From Karalla daura (lineage: Eukaryota; Chordata; Actinopteri; Chaetodontiformes; Leiognathidae): 64,000 nt of DNA. The notes beneath the pieces were generated by a model, which ran no database searches, was not told where the DNA came from, and was given only the letters and a program-made list of their open reading frames with translations. The stretch is taken from NCBI GenBank assembly GCA_029224185.1, contig CM055191.1, positions 22,210,916-22,274,915 on the forward strand, in the 5' to 3' direction. How positions within the stretch are numbered: the stretch's first letter is position 1; the number at the start of each line of letters is the position of its first letter. The translations under genes were made by a program, and so were the position numbers. Below are positions 13,585 through 25,300 of the stretch, in pieces.

Positions 13585-15643
13585 GTAAGGTTCTCTTTGA
13601 CAGGGTACATGTCAGTTCCTCCGCGGGAGGTTGTTTCGGCTCCCTCACATCACTTGTCACAACTTTTTAAGAGGAAGGAGAGAAGTTTTGTTAGCGCAGG
13701 AGAGCGGTTAATGGGGGAGAGGAGAGAGGTTCATGGAGAGGAGGTGAATTAAACGCGGCTTCCTTCCATGGGGGATTATTGCCGCTACCTCGTGGTGATC
13801 ACCACCTTTGTGACATCTCTGCGGACGCAAGCAGTGGCCTTCACCTCTGTGGAGGTCTTAAACCTTCCTCCAGCAGAAACACAGACAGGGGTAGGGACTG
13901 AAGCGGCGCAGCGGGGCTGCTGTCACAGTGTAAGTGAAGTCCAAAGGTTACGCAGAGCAGGACAGGTTGGACACAGAGTTTGGACAGAGAACAACTAGTG
14001 CCTACATGGTGCCTGGTGCTGCACCTGTGCAGAATGACACTTAATGCTGTCAGATCTGCGAGAGAAACACGGAAATCAGTGAGGACAACACACTCACTCT
14101 GACAGAGAGAATAGGGGCTCAGGTTGGTGGTGGAAGACCGTGTTTTCGGTGGGATCTATTAAAATAGCTCTGATTGTTGTCTAGCACCCAGAGAACAGAT
14201 AAATTGCCCTTTGTTTTCTACTGTTTTCCCTCTCGGGTGAATGTAAAGGTCAGCTCTGTGGCTCCTGGCCTGTAGCCAGCCTCCATCCGCTGGAAAACAC
14301 AACCTGTCATCCCCACAACATGGAGGCTCCTCTTTCTCCCACCGTCAGCTCACCTTATTTGTCCCGCACTGGGCCGCTCTCTGCCTCACATTAACGCCAA
14401 CACGGGGAGAAGTGGCAGAAAATGCCCACAGTGCCACTTGGCTCCTTTGCCTCCAGGGCAAATTACACACAGAGAGAGGGAGAGGTACAGAGGTAGAGAG
14501 AGAGAACAGGCGGTGTGAAATACATGGACACAGAGGCAGAATGTTAGGCCTGTGAAATGGTCTGGCCACGGGAGAAAGCAGCCCAGCGCTTATCGCAGTG
14601 TCTGGAGGGGCTGGAGAGGCCCGGAGCTCCGCGGCTGTGCCCCGGGACAGCGTGCTCCAGCAGCGGGACACGCAGCTCAGAGCGGCCGCGGAGAGTAGCG
14701 TGTGCCCCGGCCCCCCCTTCGGAGATCCAGCGCCTCTCTGCTGCGGAGCTGTCACTTACAGCCCGAAGCCAGCAGACACTTAATTTACAGACCGTTTCGA
14801 TGGCGAGCTGCCGAATAAAAAAATACTTTGAGGAGCAGTTTATGATTTTAATGGAGGAATATTAATATTTTTTTCTAAGGCGCAGAAAACAGTTTTTTTC
14901 TTCCTAGCACACTTTTCATTTATTTGTTTATTTATTTATGCACCCGCTCACCTCCTGCATGATGATGAAACAATTCATCTGTGCTCTAATACGAGTGGAA
15001 ATTATCCGGTTCTGATTACTGGTGAAATGTAATCTCCTGTGTGGGCAGTAAAAAAAAAATCTGAGTCATATCCAATCATGTTCAGAAATTACTGAGTAAT
15101 TTCAGGGATTTTTTTTTACGCAATGTTTATTTTAGGCCATGCACAATTCACATCTTAAAGACAGCCTCAAAAATAACAGAGCTATCTACCAACACAAACT
15201 CGTGTTTTAATTAATTCATTAGGTTGTAATCCCAGCCAAAGCCGACCGAATCAGAGGTGTAGCGTTCATGTTTCCTGTATGAATCTTTTCAAAGAAAAAG
15301 TTAACCAGCCCCCGCATATACACGCCTCAGCACTTATTACTGTCTTATTTTGGGAAGAAATTACCAAGGAGACCCGAAAGCTGGATAGAGGCAGGGACAG
15401 AGTAAAATAAGTGCGAAATGCTCTCGGTGTGCTGAGGGTGGAATGCTGGTGTCGACAATTGTTTAGCAGCCACTGGCTAAAGCTTGATTTTTTTTTTTAA
15501 TAGTGCATTTCAGGAAAATTCTGAATTCATAAATATACACTGATATAACTGAGAGAGGGATTTGTTTTGCATAAATAATAAGCATAAATAATCCTCCAGA
15601 CGAGCAGCTCTCATATGCCCTGTGTGTGTGTGCTCCTCCGCAG
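13585..15643 (+). other. osr2: osr2 intron 1
   Basis: About 2.06 kb between the inferred non-coding exon and the first coding exon. It holds a second GC-rich patch at about 14.56-14.78 kb, which could be an alternative promoter or first exon, followed by AT-rich sequence to 15.6 kb with poly-A/T runs. No coding exon was recognised. Confidence 0.5.
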
Positions 15644-15679
15644 GTTGTGTCCGTGTCCTGTGCAGAGCTCTGAGCCGCG

Positions 15680-17173
15680 ATGGGCAGCAAAGCCCTGCAC
15701 GCCCCGATCCCCCTGCACCCGGCGCTGCAGTTCAACTACTCCTTCCTGCAGGCCGTCAACAGCTTCCCGGCCGAGCAGCTGCAGGGCCTGTACGGCCTGA
15801 GCGCCGTGCACACCATGCACATGAACCACTGGACTCTGGGCTACCCGCACATCCAGGGCCTGAGGTCCACCATCACGGAGATGGCTGCGGCGCAGGGCCT
15901 GGTGGACCCCCGCATCCCCTTCCCGGCGCTGCCCTTCACGGCGCAGCTGCTGCAGCCAAAGCAGTCCGGCGCGGCGCACGGAGCGCAGTCCCTGCGCAAG
16001 GAGCGACCGCGCTTCGACTTCGCCAACCTGGCCCTGGCAGCCACGCAGGAGGACCCGCCCAGGGCCGCGGACCTGGCCAAGCTGGCCTCGGGACTCGGGG
16101 GGAGCATCTCCGAGCTGAGCAAGCTGTCCCCGGACAGGAAGCCCACCCGGGGCAGGCTGCCGTCCAAGACCAAAAAGGAATTTATTTGCAAGTTCTGCGG
16201 CAGGCATTTCACCAAGTCCTACAACCTGCTCATCCACGAGAGGACCCACACGGACGAGCGGCCGTACACCTGCGACATCTGCCACAAGGCCTTCAGAAGA
16301 CAGGACCATCTCAGAGACCACAGGTGGGCCTCCGCTCTCCCTCTCTCTCTCTAAATCCCTCTTTAACTCTGGGCTGTGCACGCTGCTTTAGATTGGCAGA
16401 GAGTCGCAGTCTCTGCTAAATGTGATTGTAATTGCAGTGTGACGTGCAGACAGGCCTGTTCCCGGGGTTCTCTCCATGAGGGCGCTAAAGCCCTGTTACG
16501 CATGACTCTGAGCACAGTAGAGCTTTCTCGCCCTCTGACTCTGGGGTTTGTCACAGCTCCACGCCACTCCACGCATGAGCGGCCGTCTGATGAAGTGTTA
16601 TTTCTGTTTTACAGATACATCCACTCCAAGGAAAAACCATTCAAATGTCAAGAATGTGGGAAGGGATTCTGTCAGTCTCGAACTCTAGCCGTCCATAAAA
16701 CCTTACACATGCAGGTAAGCTGGAAATATCCTCTATCACTCATGCTCCACTGCTCTGTCAGACACCTTTGCATCACCCTTTTTTAATGCATGCTTGGCCA
16801 TAGTACTCATTCTCATTTATAGCCACCAAAAACCTAAAATAAACACAGAGACGTATTTCAAAGCTACTTTAATTACTGTGCGTAATAAATGACACAATGG
16901 TAGAGTTGTTCAGCTGACTGAAAGATACAACTGCTAGACCTACTATACAATTGAAGGGAATAATTCTTTGCTTGCTTTAAATCTAAACAGGAGTCTCCCC
17001 ACAAATGCCCCACATGCGGAAGAACCTTTAATCAAAGAAGTAACCTGAAAACTCACCTTCTCACCCATACAGACATCAAGCCCTACAGCTGTGGCCGCTG
17101 CGGAAAGGTGTTTCGGCGCAACTGTGACTTGCGACGGCACAGTTTGACGCACAGCCCACATCAGGACTACTAG
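15680..17173 (+). CDS. osr2: Odd-skipped related transcription factor 2 (five C2H2 zinc fingers), spliced
   Basis: Coding exons are 15680-16323 (644 nt), 16615-16714 (100 nt) and 16991-17173 (183 nt), giving 308 residues; stop TAG at 17171. Junctions are canonical: CACAG|GTGGGC, TTTTACAG|ATACAT, CATGCAG|GTAAGC, TAAACAG|GAGTCT. The start has purine at -3 and G at +4 and gives MGSKALHAPIPLHPALQ, the family N-terminus. C2H2 fingers lie at about residues 168-190, 196-218, 224-246, 252-274 and 280-302, joined by TDERPY-, SKEKPF- and TDIKPY-type linkers. OSR1 normally has three fingers and the long OSR2 isoform five, and 308 aa is close to the 312 aa of human OSR2 isoform a, so this is osr2. It is a nuclear sequence-specific regulator acting in limb or fin, pronephric, palate, tooth and joint development. 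Reading frame intact, no lesion seen. Confidence 0.96.
17072..17147 (+). promoter_or_regulatory. osr2: Alternative splice acceptor in last osr2 exon giving a three-finger isoform
   Basis: Inside the last coding exon, TTCTCACCCATACAG ends at 17072 and fits a 3' splice site. Joining the exon ending at 16714 (codon 248) to 17073 shifts the frame and adds 24 residues starting TSSPTAVAAAE before a TGA at 17145-17147. The product would be 272 aa with only fingers 1-3. Human OSR2 isoform b is a three-finger form of 276 aa against 312 aa for isoform a: the same 36-residue difference as 308 against 272 here. The site is seen directly; its use in this species is inferred. Confidence 0.6.
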
Positions 17174-17540
17174 CCCGCACAGACTAACAAAATAACAATG
17201 GACAAAAACAGGAAGACAAGTCGGCCACCTTTTCGCCCCCCCCCCCTCTTTTTTTTTACTTTTTCTTTTTTTTTTGGGTTGCTCAAAGACAATCTCTCAA
17301 CCGGGACTGGTTCACTGCAGCACAATGTTAGGGATGGGATTTGGTTGCACCTCCAGTGGGACAGCAGCGGAGTGCATCTCCCACACCACCTGTAAATATC
17401 CAAGACCGTGTACATAATAATATTGTTTTTTTTTATTTTCCTCTTTGACCTTGAAAATGATAACGTTGTCAAAAAAACAGTCATAAGTTTAAAGTATGTT
17501 AAATTGTATTTTAGAAATAAATATTTCCATTATACCTTCG
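17174..17540 (+). other. osr2: osr2 3' UTR with poly(A) signal
   Basis: Sequence after the stop codon contains C- and T-rich tracts and then AATAAA at 17516-17521, followed by a T-rich stretch (GTTGCTCTGTCTTTATTTC) that fits a downstream element. Cleavage would fall at roughly 17535-17545. Longer 3' ends cannot be excluded. Confidence 0.6.
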
Positions 17541-19730
17541 CGTTGCTCTGTCTTTATTTCATCACTCCCCTTTGCTGGAAATTCGAGAGACAGTGTCGCA
17601 GCCTGAGGACGATGTTTGGATGAGGGCTTTTTCCATGGCCATCACATTCGCGTTGTATCAGTGTCTGCAGCAGCAGCAGGGTCTGACTGTGTGTGTGTGT
17701 ATGCATGTGTGTGTGCCGCAGTGTTTATAGCGGAGAAGCAGATATCACTTATCAGTGTCTGTCAGAACAGCGTGGTCATCAGAATGCAAAGGCACCTGTG
17801 TCATTTGCAGTGACAACTGATTATCCAGAATGAACAACAGTATTTATAAAATAATAAAAAAATATAAAAACATGTCGTGAGCACTGTGAGCAGCATGTCA
17901 GTGGTTTTGATTCACCGCATGATTATTCATCTGCTCTATCATCCACCACTCCGGCTGCACACGATGAGTGATATAGTGGCCGCATCAGGAGTCATATCGC
18001 ATCTCTCAGATCATTATTGACGCACACAGAGGCAGGGGGAAGAGAAACTGCCCTTAAAACCACAGGAGCCGGGGCCCGAGGGTCTCCAGAGGGGGTCCCC
18101 AGTGGGAATAACATTAATAGCGCATTATTTATAACATGCTATTCCTACCCAAGGGAGGAATGGAGAGAAAGGAAGAAAGACAGACGGAAAGAACCGCAGC
18201 CTATATCGCGGACTTGCGCCAATCTTCCTCAGAAAATTAAACAAACTTTTGGCCGAGGAGGGGTTTGACTTTTTTTTGCTTTGTTATTTGTTTTTCCTCA
18301 AATTAAAAGCTGTTTGTTAGTCATTTGCGAGAGGATCATTTTAAATGATTCATGATGATGGAATTATTTTACTGGTTTCACTGGGTGGCGAAACGATGAG
18401 CACCTCGCTCACCATACTGTACCACTCAGGGGATATATATGTATAACTGTGTGATTCCATATCTAAATTCAGACATGTGGGTGTCATCGAGCTAACCTTT
18501 GATCAGATGGATGGATCAGACCGGCTTGAATATTAACCATCACAGCTCAGAGCTTTTCGTCTTCTTCCCCTTCCTCCTCCTCCTCCTCCTCCTTGGCCTT
18601 CAGGCCTGCAGTCCTGCTCTCGCTGCAGCCCCCTTGCACAGACCTGATTTTCACCTGAGAGCGCCACTAATTGCTTGAAAAAATAGCATTTTATATTTAA
18701 TGGGCTCGAAAATAGGCTCTGGAACGAGTGGTTGCAACAACAAGGGGGAGATTTAAAGCGCTGCTCATTGCTGCTGAAAGGCCATTAACTAAGGCCTGGG
18801 TTATTCCGCACTGCAGGCTTTTCCTAATTATTTTCTACAATGAAAAGCAACAACGTGGTGCTCCTCCAGCCAGACCATGTACACTAAAAACAACTGAGCT
18901 GCTAATCGGAGGAAAACGGGCCAAAATAAAATCCTGCAAACCATGCAAATATGAAAAGATGACCGATGTGCACGCAACAGCAGCAATAATAAAAACAACA
19001 ATAACACCACTAGTTAATCATGTTGGCAATAATAATGAGGAAAATCAGGGATTTATAAAGAAACATTTCAAATTAGTAGATCGAGAGAGTTAATCCTAAA
19101 AAACTGCATGGATTCATGATGAAGTAATTCCATTAATGTTAAACAGATTTGTATCAACTTATTGGACAATAATTCACAATTCCCTTGTTTGGATATCTGA
19201 AAGTGTGAATCTGAGGACAATCAGTACGTGCATATCTTTTCTGAAGTGGATAATAAAAACATGTGACCTAAGAGCATTTGAACTAGCAGGACCACGGGTC
19301 GTTTCTGAATTATTATTTTAATGTATTTAGCGCTGGACTGGCAGGATGCTGCTGCTAGCACAATAAATTCCGCAAGAATGTATCGGTGGACGTGGTCCTC
19401 CTGGAAACACTTATTTGACCTGCTCATACGGATCATACTATTTAAATAAAGCAGGAAGAAGACGGGTTCTCATTGTTTTGTGTCCGCAGCGTGTGTTTAA
19501 GGGTCTCCAGAACGCCACACCTGACTATGCAGCGAGTCCAGGCTGGACTGAATAAATCGGCCCCAGTACTGTCGGCAGGCGCAGGAACAGACGTGCAGGA
19601 CTTGCTATCAGGAGGGTTTTTACTTCCTTTGTTTCTCACTGAGCTCGCTATAATGACAGTAAGGTGGAGGCCCGCGGTGCTGGCACTAGGCGCACAGTCA
19701 CATGGTGAACTTCAGCAGTGACCGGCCTCT

Positions 19731-19826
<96 letters not shown>

Positions 19827-21070
19827 ACTGCACTGTGCGGTTGACACACTCTGCTCTGCAGCTCTGATGGGATCTCCATGTGACCCTACCCGGCCTGGGC
19901 CGGATACCCAGAGCTAATCCGAGCTAGAAAAATCCCTCGGAATAAATGAATGAATAAATTAATAAAATAGTAAATGAATGTGATTGGATCTATATGAAAA
20001 TAATATTTGTGTCTATTTAATTCTCCATCTATCTGACTGAATTTGTTCGTTTGGCTTACAGAGCAGCAGACCAGGGAGCCAAACTTGCAGAGGAAGAGTC
20101 GTCTCACATGGCCAGAGAAACCACTGGCCGTAGAAATCAATGTGTCCAAGTGCCATTACGAAGAATAGATCACCCACATCCCTCGTCCAATTCTTCCCTT
20201 CAATTTTAAAATTGCCTTGAGATGACTTTTACATTTCCAAGCTCCACTGTGCGCATTAAACAACAAAATAAACCGAATTAAAAAACCATCACATTAAATT
20301 ATCATTATTTTCAACTTCCCAGAAGTTCATTTTCTTCCAGGACATGTGAAATAAATTGAATGCAGCAATATTCTGACAGCTCATCTCATATTTAAATTTA
20401 GATCAGCCGCACAAATGAGACGTTCAGGAACCTGACTAGACAGTTGTGCAACCGAATGACAAGGATCGGTCCACCACAGTCCTGTTACCCAGGACTGACC
20501 TGGTCTCGGTCTGTAAGCTTTCTGAAACAAAACCTGTTTTGAGATGGGACTGGTGGAGTCGGTGAAAAACACAATAATTTCAAGTACAAGGGTTGCCTTC
20601 GCGTTGTTAGGAGCTGCCTCTTTACCTCTCCCTTCAGGTGAGCGGCAACAGCCATATAAGGGCAAGGGACGTGCCAAGAGGTGACGCACAGTGATGCGTT
20701 CATGCGATCCATGTAAATCTTAGATATGAAGAGGCCGACGGACAGTCTAAATGTTGAATTTGACAAAGGAGTTACCGCATCGATTGAGTGATGATGAGAC
20801 CGCCTCTTTGTGCTGCAACTTTAGATTTCTCAACCAACGTGTCTTTTCCCTGCATTAGTATATGTGGGGGTAAAATAATCTCGTAAAAGTGTCGTGAATC
20901 GATTTGATTGGCGTTCCTAATAATACAAATGCTGTATTCACGTCAGTTCAGTGACTATATTATTCTATTCAGTTCTCCAACTCAAAGAAATCCGATATTC
21001 GACAACATAGCTGTTGCTGTTGCCCTCCTTTGCCATTTCCCCACTGTCCGTAAAGGCACCACATCATCAT
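17541..21070. other. osr2-vps13b intergenic region
   Basis: About 3.5 kb of mostly AT-rich DNA between the osr2 poly(A) site and the vps13b promoter. It contains CTC trinucleotide repeats near 18565-18593, a long GT microsatellite at 19733-19825 and several AATAAA matches. One exon-like segment at 20062-20168 is reported separately as a low-confidence candidate. No recognised gene or RNA. Confidence 0.55.
19733..19825. repeat. Perfect (GT)46 microsatellite
   Basis: 93 uninterrupted bases of GT, the longest perfect dinucleotide tract in the window. Expected to be highly length-polymorphic. Confidence 0.97.
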
Positions 21071-21071
21071 A

Positions 21072-21138
21072 CGGAAGCCGCGTTGGTGTTTACTGATGAC
21101 GTTGAGGCTGGAGCAGTGGAGAGATGCGGCTAACGTCA
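21072..21138 (+). promoter_or_regulatory. vps13b: Probable vps13b core promoter motifs
   Basis: CGGAAG at 21072-21077 fits an ETS-family site. TGACGTTG at 21097-21104 and TAACGTCA at 21131-21138 fit CREB/ATF-like half-palindromes. They lie just before or within a leader ending at a strong donor (21210) and no TATA box is evident, as is common for housekeeping promoters. Motif matches this short occur by chance; position is the main support. Confidence 0.4.
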
Positions 21139-21209
21139 GTGAGCGGAATCACTATGTTTTAATCAACGTCCAATTCAACCGATAGCTACGGGGTTCACGC
21201 GGGAGCCAG
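21090..21209 (+). other. vps13b: Probable non-coding first exon of vps13b
   Basis: The leader ends GGGAGCCAG|GTAAGA at 21209/21210, a near-perfect splice donor. The next acceptor, CTGCTTTCAG at 22175, is 12 bases upstream of the vps13b start codon. Human VPS13B likewise starts with a non-coding exon. The 5' boundary is approximate. Confidence 0.55.
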
Positions 21210-21792
21210 GTAAGACACGCCTTTGCCGTGTGTAGTCCCGTTTGCACCGTTTAGTCAGCCGGGACGAAGTTAGAGCCACTTCTTGTTAGCCTTTAGCTTA
21301 GCATGAGCTATGTGACTACACCTGTAATGACAGGGGGGCAGAGTTAGCCTCCGGGGCTAACGACTCGGCAGTAAGTTAAATATATCGCCACCATGGAAAA
21401 CAATGCGTCAGTCTAAGCGCCGAGCTGTCTTTAGGTGTGGCGCTGCGTGTGTGTGGAGACGGAGGCTGGCGTCGCATGCCCTGGAAGGGCAGATACTTTA
21501 GCCAGCAGGCTAGTGCAGACACCCCTGCCCATCACTGATAAATAGCTCAGAAGTAGAACAACAGGACTGAGCTGTAGGTTAAGTACAACCTGCAGCTGCC
21601 TGTCTGTCTCTGTTTCACACTCAGTTATTAAGGTAATGATTAATAGCCCAAGTCTAACAAACGTGTGCATGTGTGTAAAGGTTTGGTGGGTAATGGCACT
21701 AATGCCTGCTGTTGTGGTCAAGTAGTGTATGTTTCAAACCCCTGTTAACTTGTGTATGGACATCATAACATATATATTAGGATATATATATA

Positions 21793-21854
<62 letters not shown>

Positions 21855-22175
21855 GCATATATATTAGCATTGTCAGCAGACCTGCTGACAATGCCCAAAG
21901 CATGTGGATCTCTAGGTGACTGACCTTTGACACACATTGCCATTCTTTTACATCACAGGCATCTTAGGGAATGTATTAGGTATCAGTGTCTGTTCACCCT
22001 CGTCTTTGTGCTGTGACTTAACACAGATTTCATTGTGTTATATTGTGATGTAACAGTTGAAAGTGATTCCGTTTGAATGCTGTTCACTCAATAAATGTGT
22101 AAAAAAAGAAACAACCAAGTAGCCGTCGTGACAGTTGTCGCGTACGAGTCACGCCAACCTGTGACCTGCTTTCAG
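21210..22175 (+). other. vps13b: vps13b intron 1
   Basis: 966-base intron between the non-coding exon and the exon with the start codon. It contains the AT/GT composite microsatellite at 21781-21855. No other feature seen. Confidence 0.5.
21781..21855. repeat. Composite (AT)n-(GT)n-(AT)n microsatellite
   Basis: A GT run of about 20 units (21800-21840) flanked on both sides by TATATATATA, followed by GCATATATATTAGC. The AT arms are self-complementary and could extrude as a hairpin. Confidence 0.9.
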
Positions 22176-22334
22176 GAGGGAGGCAAGATGTTGGAGTCCT
22201 ACGTGACCCCGCTCCTGATGAGCTACGTGAACAAGTACATCAAGAACCTGAAGCCGTCTGACCTGCAGCTGTCTCTGTGGGGAGGAGACGTGGTGCTCAG
22301 CAAGCTGGACCTGAAGCTGGACGTGCTGGAACAG
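22176..22334 (+). CDS. vps13b: vps13b exon 2 (start codon, residues 1-49)
   Basis: Acceptor CTGCTTTCAG|GAGGG, ATG at 22188 with A at -3, donor GAACAG|GTACTG. It encodes 49 residues starting MLESYVTPLLMSYVNKYIK and including LQLSLWGGDVVLSKL, the hallmark start of VPS13 proteins (Chorein-N, Pfam family): an amphipathic helix followed by the first strand of the lipid-transfer groove. Ends in phase 0. An upstream in-frame ATG at 22095 gives a longer open frame, but it lies before the splice acceptor and is intronic. Confidence 0.95.
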
Positions 22335-25300
22335 GTACTGCTTGTTGCGTGCGTCCTCCGCTTTCTTTCGCCCGATTGTCTGGAGCGTGGTAGTCAGTTC
22401 CCGCATTTTCGGCTATTAGTCTTTGATTCAGGATGGCATTATGATGGTCTAACAACTACAGTTGTACCCCAGCTCATGTGTAGCATACATGGTCAGAAGT
22501 CTATCGCCTGGACCAGAATCGGAGAAACACGGCGTCGTCAGCCAGGCCCCGTATTTTGAGCGTCATTTTGTCGTCCTGGACGAGTCTGATAGATATTTTG
22601 TTTTACAATCTTATTTTGACACGGGGCTCTTTTTTTTTACACTTGTAAAGTCTGGATTCGATCAGTCTGCCATGAGTCTGAAGATATCCCCCCCCCCCCC
22701 CCCTCTCAGTGCTTCTGAAGAGCAAACCAAAACACTACCTAACCCAACAGAGATTGTGATGAAAGTTCTTATTGGAAGCAGCTTTTGGGTCCAACTGACG
22801 TTGGGAACAGTGTTGGGATTTTGATGTACAACGCCGCGTCAAAACCTTGGCAACCCCCACCCCCCTCCCCCTCTTTGTTTTATTGAATCTCATTCTCACA
22901 CTACCTCTTTCAAACGTGCACAATTAGGGACCCGCTCCGCAGTACGGAAAGTGATTTCCAGCGAAACATTGCGGGGGTTGTCGAGCGGATACGTTGGCCT
23001 GGCATCACAGCGTATCCCCTGAAATGTGCTCGGTTATTAGTTTCTCTGGCCGGGAGTTAAGTAGGAGACATGTGAAGCCTGCGTGTAGGCAGCACGGTTT
23101 CACGGGACTCGTTCGCTCGCGCAGAGTGGTTCAAGATGTCGAGCGGCGATCCCTTCGGCCTCTGAGAAAGAGCCGACCGGTGCAGTTACAAGCGTGTATG
23201 TAATACCGTGGCTGTTGTTGTTACTATCCTCTCCGTCCCGGGGTATCGGTTTCAAACGGTGGTTCGGGGAATGGATGGACGAAGGCTCCTGGGCGTGTGA
23301 CGCTATCGCGCAGACTATTCAGGCCGCGTTTTTCTAGCCGTGTGACGTTTCGGGCCCCTCTGTGTCCTCGCCTGTCTCCAGGAGCTGAAGCTGCCCTTCA
23401 CCTTCATGAGCGGCCACATCCACGAGCTGCGCATCCACGTGCCCTGGACCAAGTTGGGCTCGGAGCCGGTGGTCATCACCATCAACACCATGGAGTGCAT
23501 CCTGAAGCTGAGGGATGGAGCCCAGGTTTGCCTCTTCTCTTTTTTTCCCCCCTCTTTTGTTTCCACTGGTACGAGAAACGTATTAGCGTCGATTCCACAG
23601 GGCGTGGCCCATCTCCTTGGTGTTTCTATGAAAAGTGAAAATCCTCTCGTGGCCTTCCCCCTCTCCCTCGTTCCAAGAAGTTTTTGGAACTTTTCTTTCG
23701 TGCCTCTCTCACAAACAGATGAACGCATTTAGCCTGACCCCGTCAGCATATCGCCAAATTGGCGGATAGTCGCACAAGGAGGGGGGGGGAACTATGACTT
23801 TGGGGGGGGGGTGAGCTCTCTCCATCCTGGCAAAGTGTCGCAAGCATCACTCTCGGGGCCCCTCCCAGTCGTGAAAGCTCTCCGGTTTGTTGTTGGAGCG
23901 CTTCACTGAGGCCCGCGCTCGTCCACGACGGGGTTCGACCAGATCCTTTCCCATCTTCCCGGGCCTGGCTCGCTCCGCACGACACGACAGGGACCCTGCC
24001 GCCATCTGTTATCTTGTTGCTCTATCTCCAGCCGGTGGCAGGTGGTCCCGTTTCTCCGGCCCCCCCCCCCCCCGGACGCCAAGAAAGCGCCGCTCCACCC
24101 CTCCGGAGCTTCTGTACAGAAAAGCGCATTGGCGAGTGCTGCGACACAACGAGAAGCACATTTCTAAGATGATTTCTGAGAGATCTAAGTGCGTTGTCAT
24201 CCACACCAGCGCCAATAACGGTTCTCAAAAGCGTTTTGGATTTATCAGGGGACGCATCTCACTGCGTCTTTCGGGCAGATGGATCCCCAGCGCCGAACAT
24301 ATATTGGCCATTGTTGTTCACATCTTTTAGTCATTTGGGGACGCTCGGCTCTGCGTTGCCAATGTGATTTCCCTTTAGGAAAGCGCAGTACTCTCACTCA
24401 GCACATTTGTTCCTGAAAAAAGGGGACAGCTTTATTGACCGCCGACCAAAACTATTCGACGCGAGCTCGTTCCCAGGGAGCACATGGGCCGCTCAGTGTG
24501 AAAGGCGTAGGGGCGCGCGAAGAAATGGAAGAGCACAGGCAAGAATGCTCAAGTGCCGCAGATTCACCAGCCAGCAGTTTATTCCATACATATTGTGTGT
24601 GTGTGTGTGTATGTACAAGTGAAGCTGAAAGTTTCATCTCAAGGAAAGTTTGACTTGTTAAAATGCGCTTGCCTTGCTCCGGGGACGTCCGCGCCCTGAG
24701 AGTCGCTCCAGCGGTTTGTCCACGTTTTGTCGTTTTGTCGCCCCCCGTGTCCAGTTCCCTCCCCAAGCGGCGGACGCACTTCTCACTCACGACGCTGGGA
24801 TAGGACTGTCGTCGGAGACGTTCGGGCACCCGTCGACGTTCGAGCCGCTCTCTCGTGCGACGAGAACGTATTGTCTCGGTCTCGCCTCTCGTTCGGTGGC
24901 GTCGTGACGAAGGGAAACGTAGGGGGCGCGGTCCGCAATCTTGAGCGAACGATTCATAAGCGCATGTCACGCGTAGCCCTGTCATGCATCATCCTGGGAT
25001 GTTCATTACTCCGGGGCGAATGTTGACATCCAGCTTCTCCTCGTGCGTATTTTCACTGCCCAGGCGCGGTGGACACACGCTAAGGCGCGTTCCCGGTCCC
25101 ACCTTCGCCTTGCCACCCACGCAGCGGCAAAACTGTAAGCCGTAGCGGGGGCTGTTTTTTTTTTTTTTTTACGGGAGGGCTGAAGTTTCAGGGCCAGATG
25201 TCCCAGAAGAAACGCATACCGGGGGAAGTCAATTACAGCTAATTACGGAGGCCGCGGCCAAAGATTTGTAACACGTGAGCCCGGGGCGGCCCAGAGCTAA

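Noticed and set aside
15611..16381. 256-aa minus-strand and 265-aa plus-strand frames over osr2 exon 2
   Set aside because: Shadows of the GC-rich osr2 coding exon in other frames. The zinc-finger frame starting at 15680 is the real one.
22095..22559. 154-aa open frame with an upstream ATG and an extension past vps13b exon 2
   Set aside because: The ATG is upstream of the splice acceptor and the right part reads through the donor at 22335. Only 22188-22334 is coding.
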